DNA from: Pseudo-nitzschia pungens
Taxonomy: Eukaryota > Bacillariophyta > Bacillariophyceae > Bacillariales > Bacillariaceae
Reading direction: 5' to 3'
Length of the DNA stretch: 64,000 nt
NCBI GenBank assembly: GCA_037355855.1
Contig: CM074758.1
Location: forward strand, 7,227,001 to 7,291,000
Shown in pieces: positions 22,891 through 31,833 of the stretch (the first letter of the stretch is position 1; each line of letters opens with the position of its first letter). Both the position numbers and the translations under genes were made by a program. A model generated the notes under the pieces. The model saw only the letters and a program-made list of their open reading frames with translations. It did not search any database and was not told the DNA's origin.

Positions 22891-23157
22891 GTTCAGAAGA
22901 CCTTGATTTCATTAGGTACCACAGGAAAAAGTGACAACCCACAAGCCACAACCCACCGAACCATTTCGAGACGGCTGCAGTGCTGCATGTTGCATCTCAC
23001 ATCTCACTATAAAATACTTGTAGTGGATTTGCTTGAAAACGACAACGAAGCAAAAATAACCAAGAGAATACCATAAGGTTACTGCTACCAAACTCACAGA
23101 ATCACTGACAGCCCACCACCAAGTCACGGTTCGGTACACCCGGCAAATCCAACAAAC

Positions 23158-23944
23158 ATGGTTGTGCCCGATCCAAATGTTCTGGCAGCTATCGAGAGGG
23201 GGAACAGCGTTGTGTTTTTCGACGTTTGCCTGGGGGAGGGGACGTCGGCTGCCGATCTCGGACGGATACGAATGGAACTCTTTGCAAACGACTGCCCCAA
23301 AACCTGCGAAAATTTTCGTCAATTCTGCACGGGTGAATTCCTCCGAAACGAGCAGCCCACCGGATATTTGAATTCTTCCTTTCATCGCGTCATCAAAGGC
23401 TTTGTCCTCCAGGGCGGTGATTTCGTCAACCACGACGGCACCGGGAAACTCAGCATATATGGAACATCCTTCCCCGACGAAAACCTCGTAACCCACAAAC
23501 ACGACAATGCCGGTCTGCTATCGATGGCCAACAGCGGTCCGAACACAAATGGATGCCAATTCTTTATCACGTGCGCAGCTGCTCCGCATCTCGGTACGTA
23601 TTGAAATTGACGGTTGTGAAACCGAAACTGTCGGTGCTTGGGAAGGTTCGGGTTCGGTACTTACAACGAATTTTCACTTCCAAGCAACGTCGCCGACCGT
23701 CGTCTGCCGTGGTTGATTTTCGTCCGTTAGTGACAACGGTACAGTGATACCGGCAGTGTCGAATTCGCATCGCTCTCTAACTCGAATGCGTCGTCTACTT
23801 TCTCGGATAGATGGCAAACACACGGTTTTTGGACGAGTCCTTGATGACGAAAGCATGTTGACGGTTAGGAAATGCGAAGCGGTTCCGGTGAATGGGACAA
23901 CACCCAGAATACCGTTGATCATTACGCAATGCGGCGAGTTATAG
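23158..23944 (+). CDS. PPIH: Cyclophilin H-type peptidyl-prolyl isomerase (spliceosomal)
   Basis: CDS join 23158-23593 and 23811-23944, 189 residues. The intron (217 bp) starts GTACGT and ends ATAG and splits the Asp codon of LDGKH. The whole cyclophilin fold is present: FHRVI at 75-79, QGGDF at 85-89, [14 protein letters not shown] at 123-136 and FGRVL near 152. The N-terminal VVFFDV, the [11 protein letters not shown]...SIY stretch and the C-terminal QCGEL are as in cyclophilin H (U4/U6-associated PPIH). It catalyses cis-trans isomerisation of proline bonds; PPIH acts in the nucleus on the U4/U6 snRNP. The Trp common before LDGKH is His here (H144). A complete and apparently normal host gene. 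Confidence 0.93.
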
Positions 23945-24272
23945 ATGGAACGCTGTGACAAAACAGCCAGAATTTCGATTGGAGTTCATTGTTGGATACC
24001 TTAATCTCTATTTGTTTAGAATTCGTTCCAACGCAACATCGCATCCGGTTCATTCCATGCGTTTCGTGTGCGCACACAAAAACTTTATCAACTGCCACAC
24101 TCTTTAATGCTGATGAAAATCGCGAAATCGCGGAATGATCGAGGAAACACCGTACTTCGTGTAGCCGCTAGAGAAAGAAGGAAGCGTCGTGTTCCACCAG
24201 TAACTGCAAGGGATTTACGCCCTACATTTAATCGAGTGCAATCTATCCCGACGCAACTCGTTTTGCAGCACC

Positions 24273-24518
24273 TTAATTTTTCTTTTTCTGGTTCCGATAC
24301 CCCTTTGCAAACACGGCCACGTCGTCATCGTCGTCGTCTTTCTTTTTTCTGCCTTGATTCCTCTTCGCGGCCTTTTCCTCCTTTCTTTGTTCGGCCGCTA
24401 GTCGTTCCGCTAATCTTGCCTTTTTCTTTTCTAGTTTCTTCTCTTCCTCCTTCTTTTTGTTGTCGTCTTTATCGTCTTCGAACTCCAGGGCTAGGTCGTT
24501 GATGTCACTTTCGTCCAT
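24273..24518 (-). CDS. Short Lys/Glu/Asp-rich coiled-coil protein
   Basis: About 81 residues from ATG 24518 (MDESDINDLALEF) to the stop at 24273. An acidic start is followed by a KKKEEEKKLEKKKARLAERL coiled-coil stretch, a DDDDDD run and a basic end (KGYRNQKKKN). Another in-frame ATG at 24578 would add 20 residues (MSVYPKLFST). No family is recognised; the composition is like small ribosome- or chromatin-associated proteins, but that is only composition. 23945-24272 shows no gene. Confidence 0.45.
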   Translation of the reverse strand: MDESDINDLALEFEDDKDDNKKKEEEKKLEKKKARLAERLAAEQRKEEKAAKRNQGRKKKDDDDDDVAVFAKGYRNQKKKN

Positions 24519-24636
24519 GTTTTCTATCTTCTTTTCACGAACTTTCTCGGTGGAGAAAAGTTTCGGATAAACCGACATCAACAGTATCGAATGGAAAACA
24601 GGAAAGCACAAAAGGAAAAACAAGGAAAATACACAA

Positions 24637-25346
24637 TTATGGTATCAGCCATTGTCGCAAAAACAGATCATTCGTTTCCTCGTAGGATCGGTCGAGCTTT
24701 TTGATCTCTTTGAAACCGGCAGGATCCGTCCCACAACTGTCCCGACTTTCTGTCGCTCGCCCGCTTTCTCGCATTCTGCGTTGTCGCCGAATCTCTTGCT
24801 GTGTCACAACTCACGTGTTTTGACTTGACCCTTCACGTAAGACATCACGATAACCCCTGCCAACAGTGGTATGCCATATTTCAACGGCACAATTTTGAAG
24901 TACGCCTGAGAGCAAAATAATCAAAAAATCCAGCACTTAGTCACGCAAAGAGACCATCTGTACAAATGAAAAATGTCCGCACGGATCGCATCGGATCTTG
25001 GAGTCGGTCTTTGTCCACTGCAACCCGGTTCATCTCTAGCCCATCCAAAAAAAAATCCACGACGAGAAACCATAACAACTCTTTTCACCAATATGTCACT
25101 CACGTATGTAGTACAAACCAGTATGAGAGGCATCGCGAAAGCCTGTTGTAAATGAACGAAAACAGCAAAATTGATATGAGTGCAATGCACAGCAAAGCAT
25201 ACCGTACGAGTAACCTTACCGAACTTGTAGTTTTGATCGGATTTTTCATGCGCAGGGGTCCTGTCCAAAGATACCACAAAAATCCTTACGAGGTTCTCCG
25301 TCGTCAAGAAGATATTTCCCTGGGGACTGTTATTGCTGCTACTCAT
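24637..25346 (-). CDS. Possible small spliced membrane protein (COX16-like?)
   Basis: Tentative model. Exon 1, 25346-25290, begins ATG (MSSSNNSPQGNIFL) and ends at GTAAGG. An exon from 24905 after CTCAG encodes YFKIVPLKYGIPLLAGVIVM, one membrane segment. A last open stretch after CACAG (24798-24637) encodes QEIRRQRRMR...SYEETNDLF, a basic then helical tail. The last intron would be short and the first long (perhaps with a small extra exon near 25100), so boundaries are uncertain. A short protein with one membrane span followed by a charged tail recalls COX16, but the similarity is weak. Confidence 0.3.
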
Positions 25347-26058
25347 GATTGCTTTTCGTTGAAAGGCGTGCTTGTTTCTGAGAGTTGCAAGATTGATTGA
25401 TTGATCTGGTACGACAGGAAGTGTTTCGTTGCTGACCGATCATTGAAATGGATTCGATCCGTCGTCACGACAAGGAGAACTCAAACAACATAAAACATGC
25501 CGGTCAAGTTTGTACGAGTAATCTTACAAGTACAGGCACTCGTAGCGGTAACCTTACTCTAAAACTCTACAAACCTTACAGCATGGTGCCCTACTAGTAA
25601 CTACGAAGGAACTTACTCTCACAAGTGCGGCGGCAGTGTGATCTTTTTCGAACAATTACGAAGTGAAGGCAGACCCTACCGATACTACGGAATTCCTATC
25701 AGCTGATCCCCCCACCTTCTTTTAATCAGAAAAAAAAGCTTTTTTATGTCGATTCGACCTAAACTCTGAAAATTCTCTAGTACTCAATTTGAACGTAATT
25801 TAGTGTAGGCTCTAGTCTTCTTCTTTCTTGACACCAACACACCACTCCTTCTCATTTCGACCGGGACCATGGTGGTTGCCCAAATCCTGTTGCAACAGCT
25901 ACTTTGAACCCATTTTTCTTGTCCAGAGCAACCCTTGCATAATTCTGAGGTCTAGGGCCTTTTTTCGCTGGAAAATTGACCTCGGAAAGAGATTTTTCGA
26001 ACTGCTTCGTTTTTCGACCGACGAGACAACAACAACGAGAATCCGACAATCCACGACC
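25347..26058. other. Intergenic region without a recognised gene
   Basis: AT-rich sequence with a copy of the CTCGTA..GTAACCTTACT motif at about 25505-25560. Open frames upstream of 26059 lack an ATG in frame. No terminal inverted repeat of the following transposon could be identified by eye. Confidence 0.5.
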
Positions 26059-27156
26059 ATGGTGAATGGCAATCCCCTGAAGAGCAACAAGGTCCGGCCT
26101 GCTCTGCAAACACCTAGATATGCCACTAATACTGACATTCCTATCCCTAGAAATGGAGGGAATGGCTACTCCGAAGATATGAGGAGACACACTGTCGTGA
26201 GATATGAGGAAATTGGAAAGAATATCAATGATATCGAGACTCTTCCACACTCGTCAACTGCCAAACGCTACAACAGACAAATCAGAGAGTTGGGAAGAAA
26301 CGTTAGAATGAGGCACACTGGTAACAAAATGAAGGAGGGGATTCGCGGATATCCAATGTTCTTGCTTGCCGTATACAGAAAGATCTATCCAAAGGCAACG
26401 AGGTATGAGTGTATTGCATTTCTCTGGAGATCCTACAGCAGATACTTACCTGTCCCACGGGTGTATTCTCTCAAGGATATTACGGAAGCAGAAAATGCGA
26501 TTGGAATCAACAGAAAGAAGGGGTCTACGACAGCAAATCAAGCGTTTACTTTTTGAAATCGATACAAGAGATTCCGATACTGGACCATGAATTATCCACA
26601 CGGAATTGCGGACATTCGTAGGGACGATATGATTGATGTGGATAAAGCAGGAATCAAGCTGGAGAATGCCAACCGACGAATGGGGAAAGCGTCGATTTGC
26701 GGGCGAGTCCGCCAGCGAGGGAACTATGGGCATGGTGTAAATCATACTCTCAAGATGGCAATCAGTGGGGATCCCGAGGGACGCCGCTGGGTTAGATTTG
26801 ATACAACAGGGACCGACGCTATCTCTTTTGCTGCGTTTATCGAGAGCATCCTGGAATCGCTGCCACCGGGTGTGGATGGCAATAGAAAATGCTTTATCAT
26901 GGATAATTTGCTGGCTCACCATAACCCACTGACATTGGGTGCAATTCTAGCGGCGGGGCACCAATTTGTGTTTCGTGCCCCTTATTATCCAGTGGATGGA
27001 CCGATTGGGTACGTCTTCAATACCATCGAAATGGCATTGAGCTACAAGATGTACCATATCTCTGGTACAGCGGAGCTCCAGCAGGAGCTGTATGCGATTA
27101 TTTGGGGAATCCCTGAGTTTGTAAACTACTTTGCGAACGTGGGGTATGCCAACTGA
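26059..27156 (+). pseudogene. Tc1/mariner (IS630)-superfamily transposase, inactive
   Basis: 366 codons from ATG 26059 (good CCATGG context). The N-terminal third is a basic DNA-binding region; the C-terminal half is a DDE_3-type domain with MIDVDKAG (first Asp), CFIMDNLLAHH (second Asp, codon 282) and PYYPVDGPIG. The residue 35 after the second Asp, where DD34E enzymes have Glu (NPIE or GPIE), is Gly (GGG, codon 317). One in-frame TGA at 26554-26556 (codon 166) interrupts an otherwise open frame; CGA to TGA would explain it. So the protein has both a nonsense codon and a lost catalytic residue. A later Glu (NTIE) is not at the expected spacing. Confidence 0.75.
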
Positions 27157-27338
27157 GTGTATTGTCAGGTCTCCACCAGGCGATTATTGTCGGGTCTCCA
27201 CCATTGTCGATTGTTGTCGCGTCTCCACCATTGTCGGTTGTCGCGTCTCCACCATAGTCGATTGTCGATTTTGGTTGTATATATTAGTGGTTGTTTAGTG
27301 GATTGCTTTTGCAGAGTTGCAAAAATAGAAATAATGAA
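27157..27338 (+). repeat. Left arm of an inverted repeat, with GTCTCCACCATTGTCG minisatellite
   Basis: Several GTCTCCACCATTGTCGATTGTCGC-type units (about 25 bp) are followed by a 66-bp block (27273-27338) that matches the reverse complement of 27747-27816 with one 3-4 base indel. The arm starts directly at the stop of the Tc1/mariner-like gene. Confidence 0.85.
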
Positions 27339-27746
27339 TTAGAGTTTGCTCCGGTTTATTTGTAATAGGTTTTTGATTGTACCCTAATAGCGCCGCCGGC
27401 AGTGTCACTCCCACGTCACTCCCATGTCACTCCCACATCTAAGTGTCGAACACTTGTGGGAATCAATTATATTCGTTTCCATCGGTGGATATCGAACATA
27501 GGTACAATAGAAAACCTTGGACGTCCAGATGGTGGGATTGAAGTCGACCGGCGCCGGAAACTATAGAAGAACTGATGGGATTGAAGTCCGACATGCTTGT
27601 AATCTGATAGGTTAGAGTTGTCTTTAGGTATTATTTATTTACAGGGGTGGATACCGAACATATGTTACACAAAAACCGGAACACCAAAACACGAATCAAT
27701 TGATTGCTCTTGTAAGAAATCGATCCGGCAACAAGCAGCAAGCGCT
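27339..27746. other. Spacer between the inverted-repeat arms
   Basis: No gene. It holds three tandem GTCACTCCCAY units (about 27404-27438) and two related blocks containing GGTGGATAYCGAACATA (about 27483 and 27647). It may be the body of a small non-autonomous element bounded by the arms. Confidence 0.5.
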
Positions 27747-27990
27747 TTCATTATTTCTATTTTTGCAACTCTGCAAAAGCAAATCCCCCACTAAACAACC
27801 ACTAATATATACAACCAAATCGAAATTGACCATGGTGGTGGAACTGGAGACGCGACAATCTTCTGGTGGAGACACAACAATCGGCAATGGCAGAGACGCA
27901 ACAATCGGCAATGGCGGAGACGCGACAATCGATCGACAATGGTGGAGACTCGACAATCTTCTGGTGGAGACGCCGACACAACAATATACA
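27747..27990 (-). repeat. Right arm of the inverted repeat
   Basis: Reverse-complement partner of 27157-27338: the 70-bp core (27747-27816) is followed by GACAATCTTCTGGTGGAGACGC-type units to about 27985. The sequence then runs to the assembly gap at 28047. Confidence 0.85.
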
Positions 27991-28046
27991 GGGGGGGCTT
28001 CAGGAGTTCACTCCCTTCTTGGCCTTCTTCTTCTTGATAGAAGATG

Positions 28047-28546
28047 NNNNNNNNNNNNNNNNNNNNNNNNNNNNNNNNNNNNNNNNNNNNNNNNNNNNNN
28101 NNNNNNNNNNNNNNNNNNNNNNNNNNNNNNNNNNNNNNNNNNNNNNNNNNNNNNNNNNNNNNNNNNNNNNNNNNNNNNNNNNNNNNNNNNNNNNNNNNNN
28201 NNNNNNNNNNNNNNNNNNNNNNNNNNNNNNNNNNNNNNNNNNNNNNNNNNNNNNNNNNNNNNNNNNNNNNNNNNNNNNNNNNNNNNNNNNNNNNNNNNNN
28301 NNNNNNNNNNNNNNNNNNNNNNNNNNNNNNNNNNNNNNNNNNNNNNNNNNNNNNNNNNNNNNNNNNNNNNNNNNNNNNNNNNNNNNNNNNNNNNNNNNNN
28401 NNNNNNNNNNNNNNNNNNNNNNNNNNNNNNNNNNNNNNNNNNNNNNNNNNNNNNNNNNNNNNNNNNNNNNNNNNNNNNNNNNNNNNNNNNNNNNNNNNNN
28501 NNNNNNNNNNNNNNNNNNNNNNNNNNNNNNNNNNNNNNNNNNNNNN
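28047..28546. other. Assembly gap of 500 N
   Basis: Exactly 500 unknown bases, a common placeholder for a gap of unknown size. It ends inside a minisatellite, which is the probable cause of the break. Open frames across it are meaningless. Confidence 0.99.
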
Positions 28547-28873
28547 CACCCTTCTTGAATAATCACGTTGTCTTATCTTTGGGAACACCCTTTTTGAATA
28601 ATCACGTTGTCCGTCGGGAACACCCTTTTTGAATAATCACGTCGTCTTGTCTTCTGGAACACCCTTTTTGAATAATCACGTCGTCTTGTTTTCTGGAACA
28701 CCCTTTTTGAATAATCACGTCGTCTTGTCTTCTGGAACACCCTTTTTGAATAATCACGTTGTCTTGTTTTCTGGAACACCCTCTTTGAATAATCACGTTG
28801 TCCGTCGGGAACACCCATTTTGAATAATCACGTTGTCTTATCTTCGGGAACACCCCTTTTGAATAATCACGTG
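28547..28873. repeat. 35-39-bp minisatellite at the gap edge
   Basis: About nine tandem units of GAATAATCACGTYGTCTTGT + YTTCTGGAACACCCTTTTT, with shorter variants (GTCCGTCGGGAACACCC). All units lack stops in some frames on both strands, giving repetitive open frames (NNHVVLSSGTPFL, RDYSKRVFQKTR) that are not evidence of genes. The true array may extend into the gap. Confidence 0.95.
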
Positions 28874-28989
28874 GAACACCCTAGACATGTTGTATGTTTA
28901 CAAATATCTTTTCCTAGTACATATCCCTGTACAAATTGTACCCGAATCTTTGATTGGCTTCTAATAGATTCCATGATTCTACGATCCTA

Positions 28990-29110
28990 CGTTCCTCAGC
29001 CAATGAAAAAATACCTTCCTAAGCCAATGAAAAAATACCTTCCTAAGCCAATGAAAAAATACCTTCCCAAGCCAATGAATAAATACGTAAGGTTACCTTA
29101 CTAAGCCAAT
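28990..29110. repeat. 24-bp tandem repeat (AAGCCAATGAAAAAATACCTTCCT)
   Basis: Four to five units of AAGCCAATGAAAAAATACC + TTCCT. Flanking 28905-28940 and 29110-29150 carry a CCNRTACAAATTGTAC motif that also occurs at about 155-175 near the window start. Confidence 0.9.
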
Positions 29111-29216
29111 AAAAAAATTTTATTTCCCAATACAAACTGTACAGGAAAACTAGTAAGGGCCGGTAGAAACACAAATTACTTCCTACCTTATTACTCCAAC
29201 GAATTCCAATTCATTT

Positions 29217-29274
29217 TCGATTTCGATTTCGATTTCGATTTCGATTTCGATTTCGATTTCGATTTCGATTTCGT
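29217..29274. repeat. (CGATTT)n hexanucleotide repeat
   Basis: About nine and a half perfect CGATTT units. Nothing else is recognised in 29275-29640. Confidence 0.98.
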
Positions 29275-29734
29275 GGTTCACCATTTTTTGCTGTGTTTAC
29301 CATATTTTGCTGTGTTTCCTCGCTTAATCACTCTTTCGCATCACAAATCACTTTTTACACATATCACCGCCTATTTTCATTCAGAATCCGACTTATTTTG
29401 AGCAGAGTTGCTTCATTGCACTCCGTCTTGTGAACGAAGAGAACCCCTACGGTAGGCTCTTGGCTCATTGTACTTTAGTCCTTAAATATCCTTGTCTGAA
29501 AAACGGAGAAGCACCTCTATGGCATGGACGAGAGATTGTTCGCTTGAAAGACATTGTTTGACTTGGCCCCCAAACGTCTTGAAATCAATCAATCTGCATC
29601 CATCGCCGGTAGGACTTCAACAGGCGCAAGTTCTTGTTTTCGTGACATAGGAGGATGAATTGAATACGACCAGGGAAGACGACGACGGAAGACAACAACG
29701 GAAGACGACAAAGACGAAAGAAAAAGACGACAAA

Positions 29735-30117
29735 GACGAGACAAAGGACTACGACAAAGGTACGCTAACACGATTACGTTTTCACCCAGGAAGATTTAAT
29801 TGTAATTATTACTAACCCCCCCCCCTATTTAACCAAACAGTACAAGCGAAACAACGGAAGACAAAAAAGACGACGACGCGACGCAACGAAGACGACGCAA
29901 ACGACGCAACGAAGACGAGACAAAGGACGACGACAAAGGTACGCTAACACGATTACGTTTTCACCCAGGAAGATTTAATTGTAATTATTACTAACCCCCC
30001 CCCTACTTAACCTTTCAGGCAGACGAGACGACGGAGGTGCGATACGACCCAAACAGTACAAGCGAAAACAACGGAAGACAAAAAAGACGACGACGCGACG
30101 CAACGAAGACGACGCAA
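29735..30117 (+). repeat. Duplicated 179-bp unit, each with an intron-like segment
   Basis: 29735-29913 and 29914 onward repeat with offset 179. Each copy holds AAAG then GTACGC, a perfect TACTAAC branch-point motif, a C-run and a 3' CAG: intron-like segments 29760-29840 and 29939-30018 (81 and 80 bp). The exon-like parts are purine-rich GACGACAAAGACGA repeats coding for charged residues. They lie just upstream of the dioxygenase-like gene and may be its 5' exons or leader; this needs transcript data. Confidence 0.6.
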
Positions 30118-30281
30118 ACGAAGCAAACGACGCAACGAAGACGACGCAAACGAATCAAACGACGCAACGAAGACGAATCAAACGACGCAACGAAGACGAA
30201 TCAAACGACGCAACGAAGACGAATCAAACGACGCAACGAAGACGAATCAAACGACGCAACGAAGACGACGACGACGCAACG
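30118..30281 (+). repeat. 23-bp tandem repeat open in all three forward frames
   Basis: CGACGCAACGAAGACGAATCAAA repeats about six times (period 23, not a multiple of three). No stop arises in any forward frame, so the array can be read in rotating frames as a charged tail. It ends directly at the ATG of the next gene. Confidence 0.85.
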
Positions 30282-31391
30282 ATGAAGAAAGGCAGGACAA
30301 CAATCACCGGGAACGAAATTTCCAAAAGAGGCCTCTACAAAAAAGCCAAAAGGAAAGCTGCTAAGGAAGCGAGAAGAAGAATGACATCGAATTTTATCAA
30401 AAATGCACCACCCAAGTCGAAAACCCACACCACCTATAAACACGTGGCTAGGATAAGACCAAGAATCGATGAACCTACTCATTCACCAACATCCAATAAC
30501 GTCGTCAAAACACAGCTGAAGAGGGTAAGCAACAACGATCTATTTTACAAAGGTAAATTTTTTGTAACGAAATGGGATAAAGAGAAAGTTGAATCCAACA
30601 AATACGAATGGAATGACGTTGTGTCTATTGATCCGCAACTGAAGATGAAACCTTTCGAGACCATGGATAGTACAGAGGATAACCACCTAATTGCAGTGGA
30701 TCGATCGCAACCATCACTGCGAATATTTGCCAAAGCATCCAGAACAGAAGCGAGAAAACATCTTGCTGGAACCAATAATATCCGATATACAAGAACGTTT
30801 GCAGAAGATGTCGTTGCAGCGAAACCAACAGTTGAAAGAGGATGCGAGTGTGGTAGCGTCGATGATGGGTATGCCATTGTTGGTATTCGACCCAACCGTG
30901 CAAGTCGTGGCATAGGTCAGTATGCGTTCAAAAAGAATGTGGGGGAACGGAAACAGGCAGATTTGAACATGATTGCATCTCATATTGTCAATGAATTGGA
31001 GGATACTATACGTCCGGTTCGGAATTATTTTGGTCATGAAATTTCTGTGATACGTCAGGTGGTGAGGCAAACAACACTTGAAACGGTCGGCGGCGATAGT
31101 CACTATCTTGCCTTTTCAACGGGTAAGAATTACCACTCCAAATGCCATACCGATCGTGACTATTACTACAGTCTTTTGACTGTGGTAGGTCCCCAGGGGG
31201 TAGACGACGATGAAGTTATATATTATTTTATATTCCCTACGTACGGAATCAAAATTCCACTACGTTCTGGGGAAGCACTGTTGTTTAACTCTACCATCTT
31301 GCACAGCTGTTCGAATCCCAAATACGACGGTTGTTATATTATGAGCGCCTTCGTCCCATGTAGAACTGTACTCAGGGCCGATCCAATATAA
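30282..31391 (+). CDS. 2-oxoglutarate/Fe(II) dioxygenase-like protein
   Basis: 369 residues from ATG 30282. The first 60 are strongly basic (KKAKRKAAKEARRRM). The C-terminal half has the double-stranded beta-helix signature of 2OG-Fe(II) oxygenases: H289-x-D291 (KCHTDRDYYY), a beta-strand run VIYYFIFPTYGIKI, H341 (STILHSCSNP) and an Arg about 20 residues on (PCRTVLR) that could bind 2-oxoglutarate. Such enzymes hydroxylate proteins or nucleic-acid bases; the substrate is unknown. The basic N-terminus and transposase neighbours allow a DNA-modifying TET/JBP-type role, but no specific motif proves it. The frame may extend upstream through the repeat. Confidence 0.6.
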   Translation: MKKGRTTITGNEISKRGLYKKAKRKAAKEARRRMTSNFIKNAPPKSKTHTTYKHVARIRPRIDEPTHSPTSNNVVKTQLKRVSNNDLFYKGKFFVTKWDKEKVESNKYEWNDVVSIDPQLKMKPFETMDSTEDNHLIAVDRSQPSLRIFAKASRTEARKHLAGTNNIRYTRTFAEDVVAAKPTVERGCECGSVDDGYAIVGIRPNRASRGIGQYAFKKNVGERKQADLNMIASHIVNELEDTIRPVRNYFGHEISVIRQVVRQTTLETVGGDSHYLAFSTGKNYHSKCHTDRDYYYSLLTVVGPQGVDDDEVIYYFIFPTYGIKIPLRSGEALLFNSTILHSCSNPKYDGCYIMSAFVPCRTVLRADPI

Positions 31392-31560
31392 TAATATTAA
31401 TTTACAATTTAAAGTTGATTTAGATAGTAGCGTTTTCAAAACGCCGCCGTTGATCGCTTCCGTTGTAAACAGCGTCATGTTTGGTGTTTGTTTTGGTTGA
31501 CAGTAGAAATATCGTGACTGCAGAAATATCTCGTTCAGAAACACAAGAATTTCGAAAAAC

Positions 31561-31690
31561 TCCTTGTGATTGCGATTTCGATTGCGATTCCGATTGCGAT
31601 TCCGATACTTCTTCGATTGCGATTCCGATACTTCTTCGATTGCGATTCCGATAGATTTCGATACTTCTTCGATTGCGATTCCGATAGATA
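31561..31690. repeat. GATTGCGATTCC / CGATACTTCTT microsatellite
   Basis: Interleaved CGATTGCGATTC and CGATACTTCTT units, about 130 bp, directly downstream of the dioxygenase-like gene. Confidence 0.9.
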
Positions 31691-31711
31691 TGGTTGATTG
31701 TTGAAGTGGGG

Positions 31712-31833
31712 GCGCGAGGAGATTGCGCTTTGCAATACTCCCCACTTGACTTTTAAGGCAAGCCCCAACCTAGCGCGAGGAGATTGCGCGAAGCAATACT
31801 CCCCACTTGACTTTTAAGGCAAGCCCGAACCTA
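31712..31833. repeat. 61-bp tandem pair with conserved hairpin
   Basis: 31712-31772 and 31773-31833 differ at about four bases. Each holds ATTGC-N5-GCAAT with different loops (GCTTT and GCGAA) but an intact stem, followed by ACTCCCCACTTGACTTTTAAGG. Function unknown. Confidence 0.85.

Noticed and set aside
24068..24502. 144-codon plus-strand frame opposite the K/E-rich gene
   Set aside because: It is the antisense of a low-complexity Lys/Glu/Asp coding stretch.
27700..28632. Long open frames across the N gap on both strands
   Set aside because: They are open only because N codons are not counted as stops.
28547..28873. CRISPR-like direct repeats
   Set aside because: Units are tandem without unique spacers of constant length, in a eukaryotic TE-rich context; a minisatellite.
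29217..29274. Telomere or interstitial telomeric repeat
   Set aside because: (CGATTT)n is not the TTAGGG type and the tract is only 58 bp inside the window.
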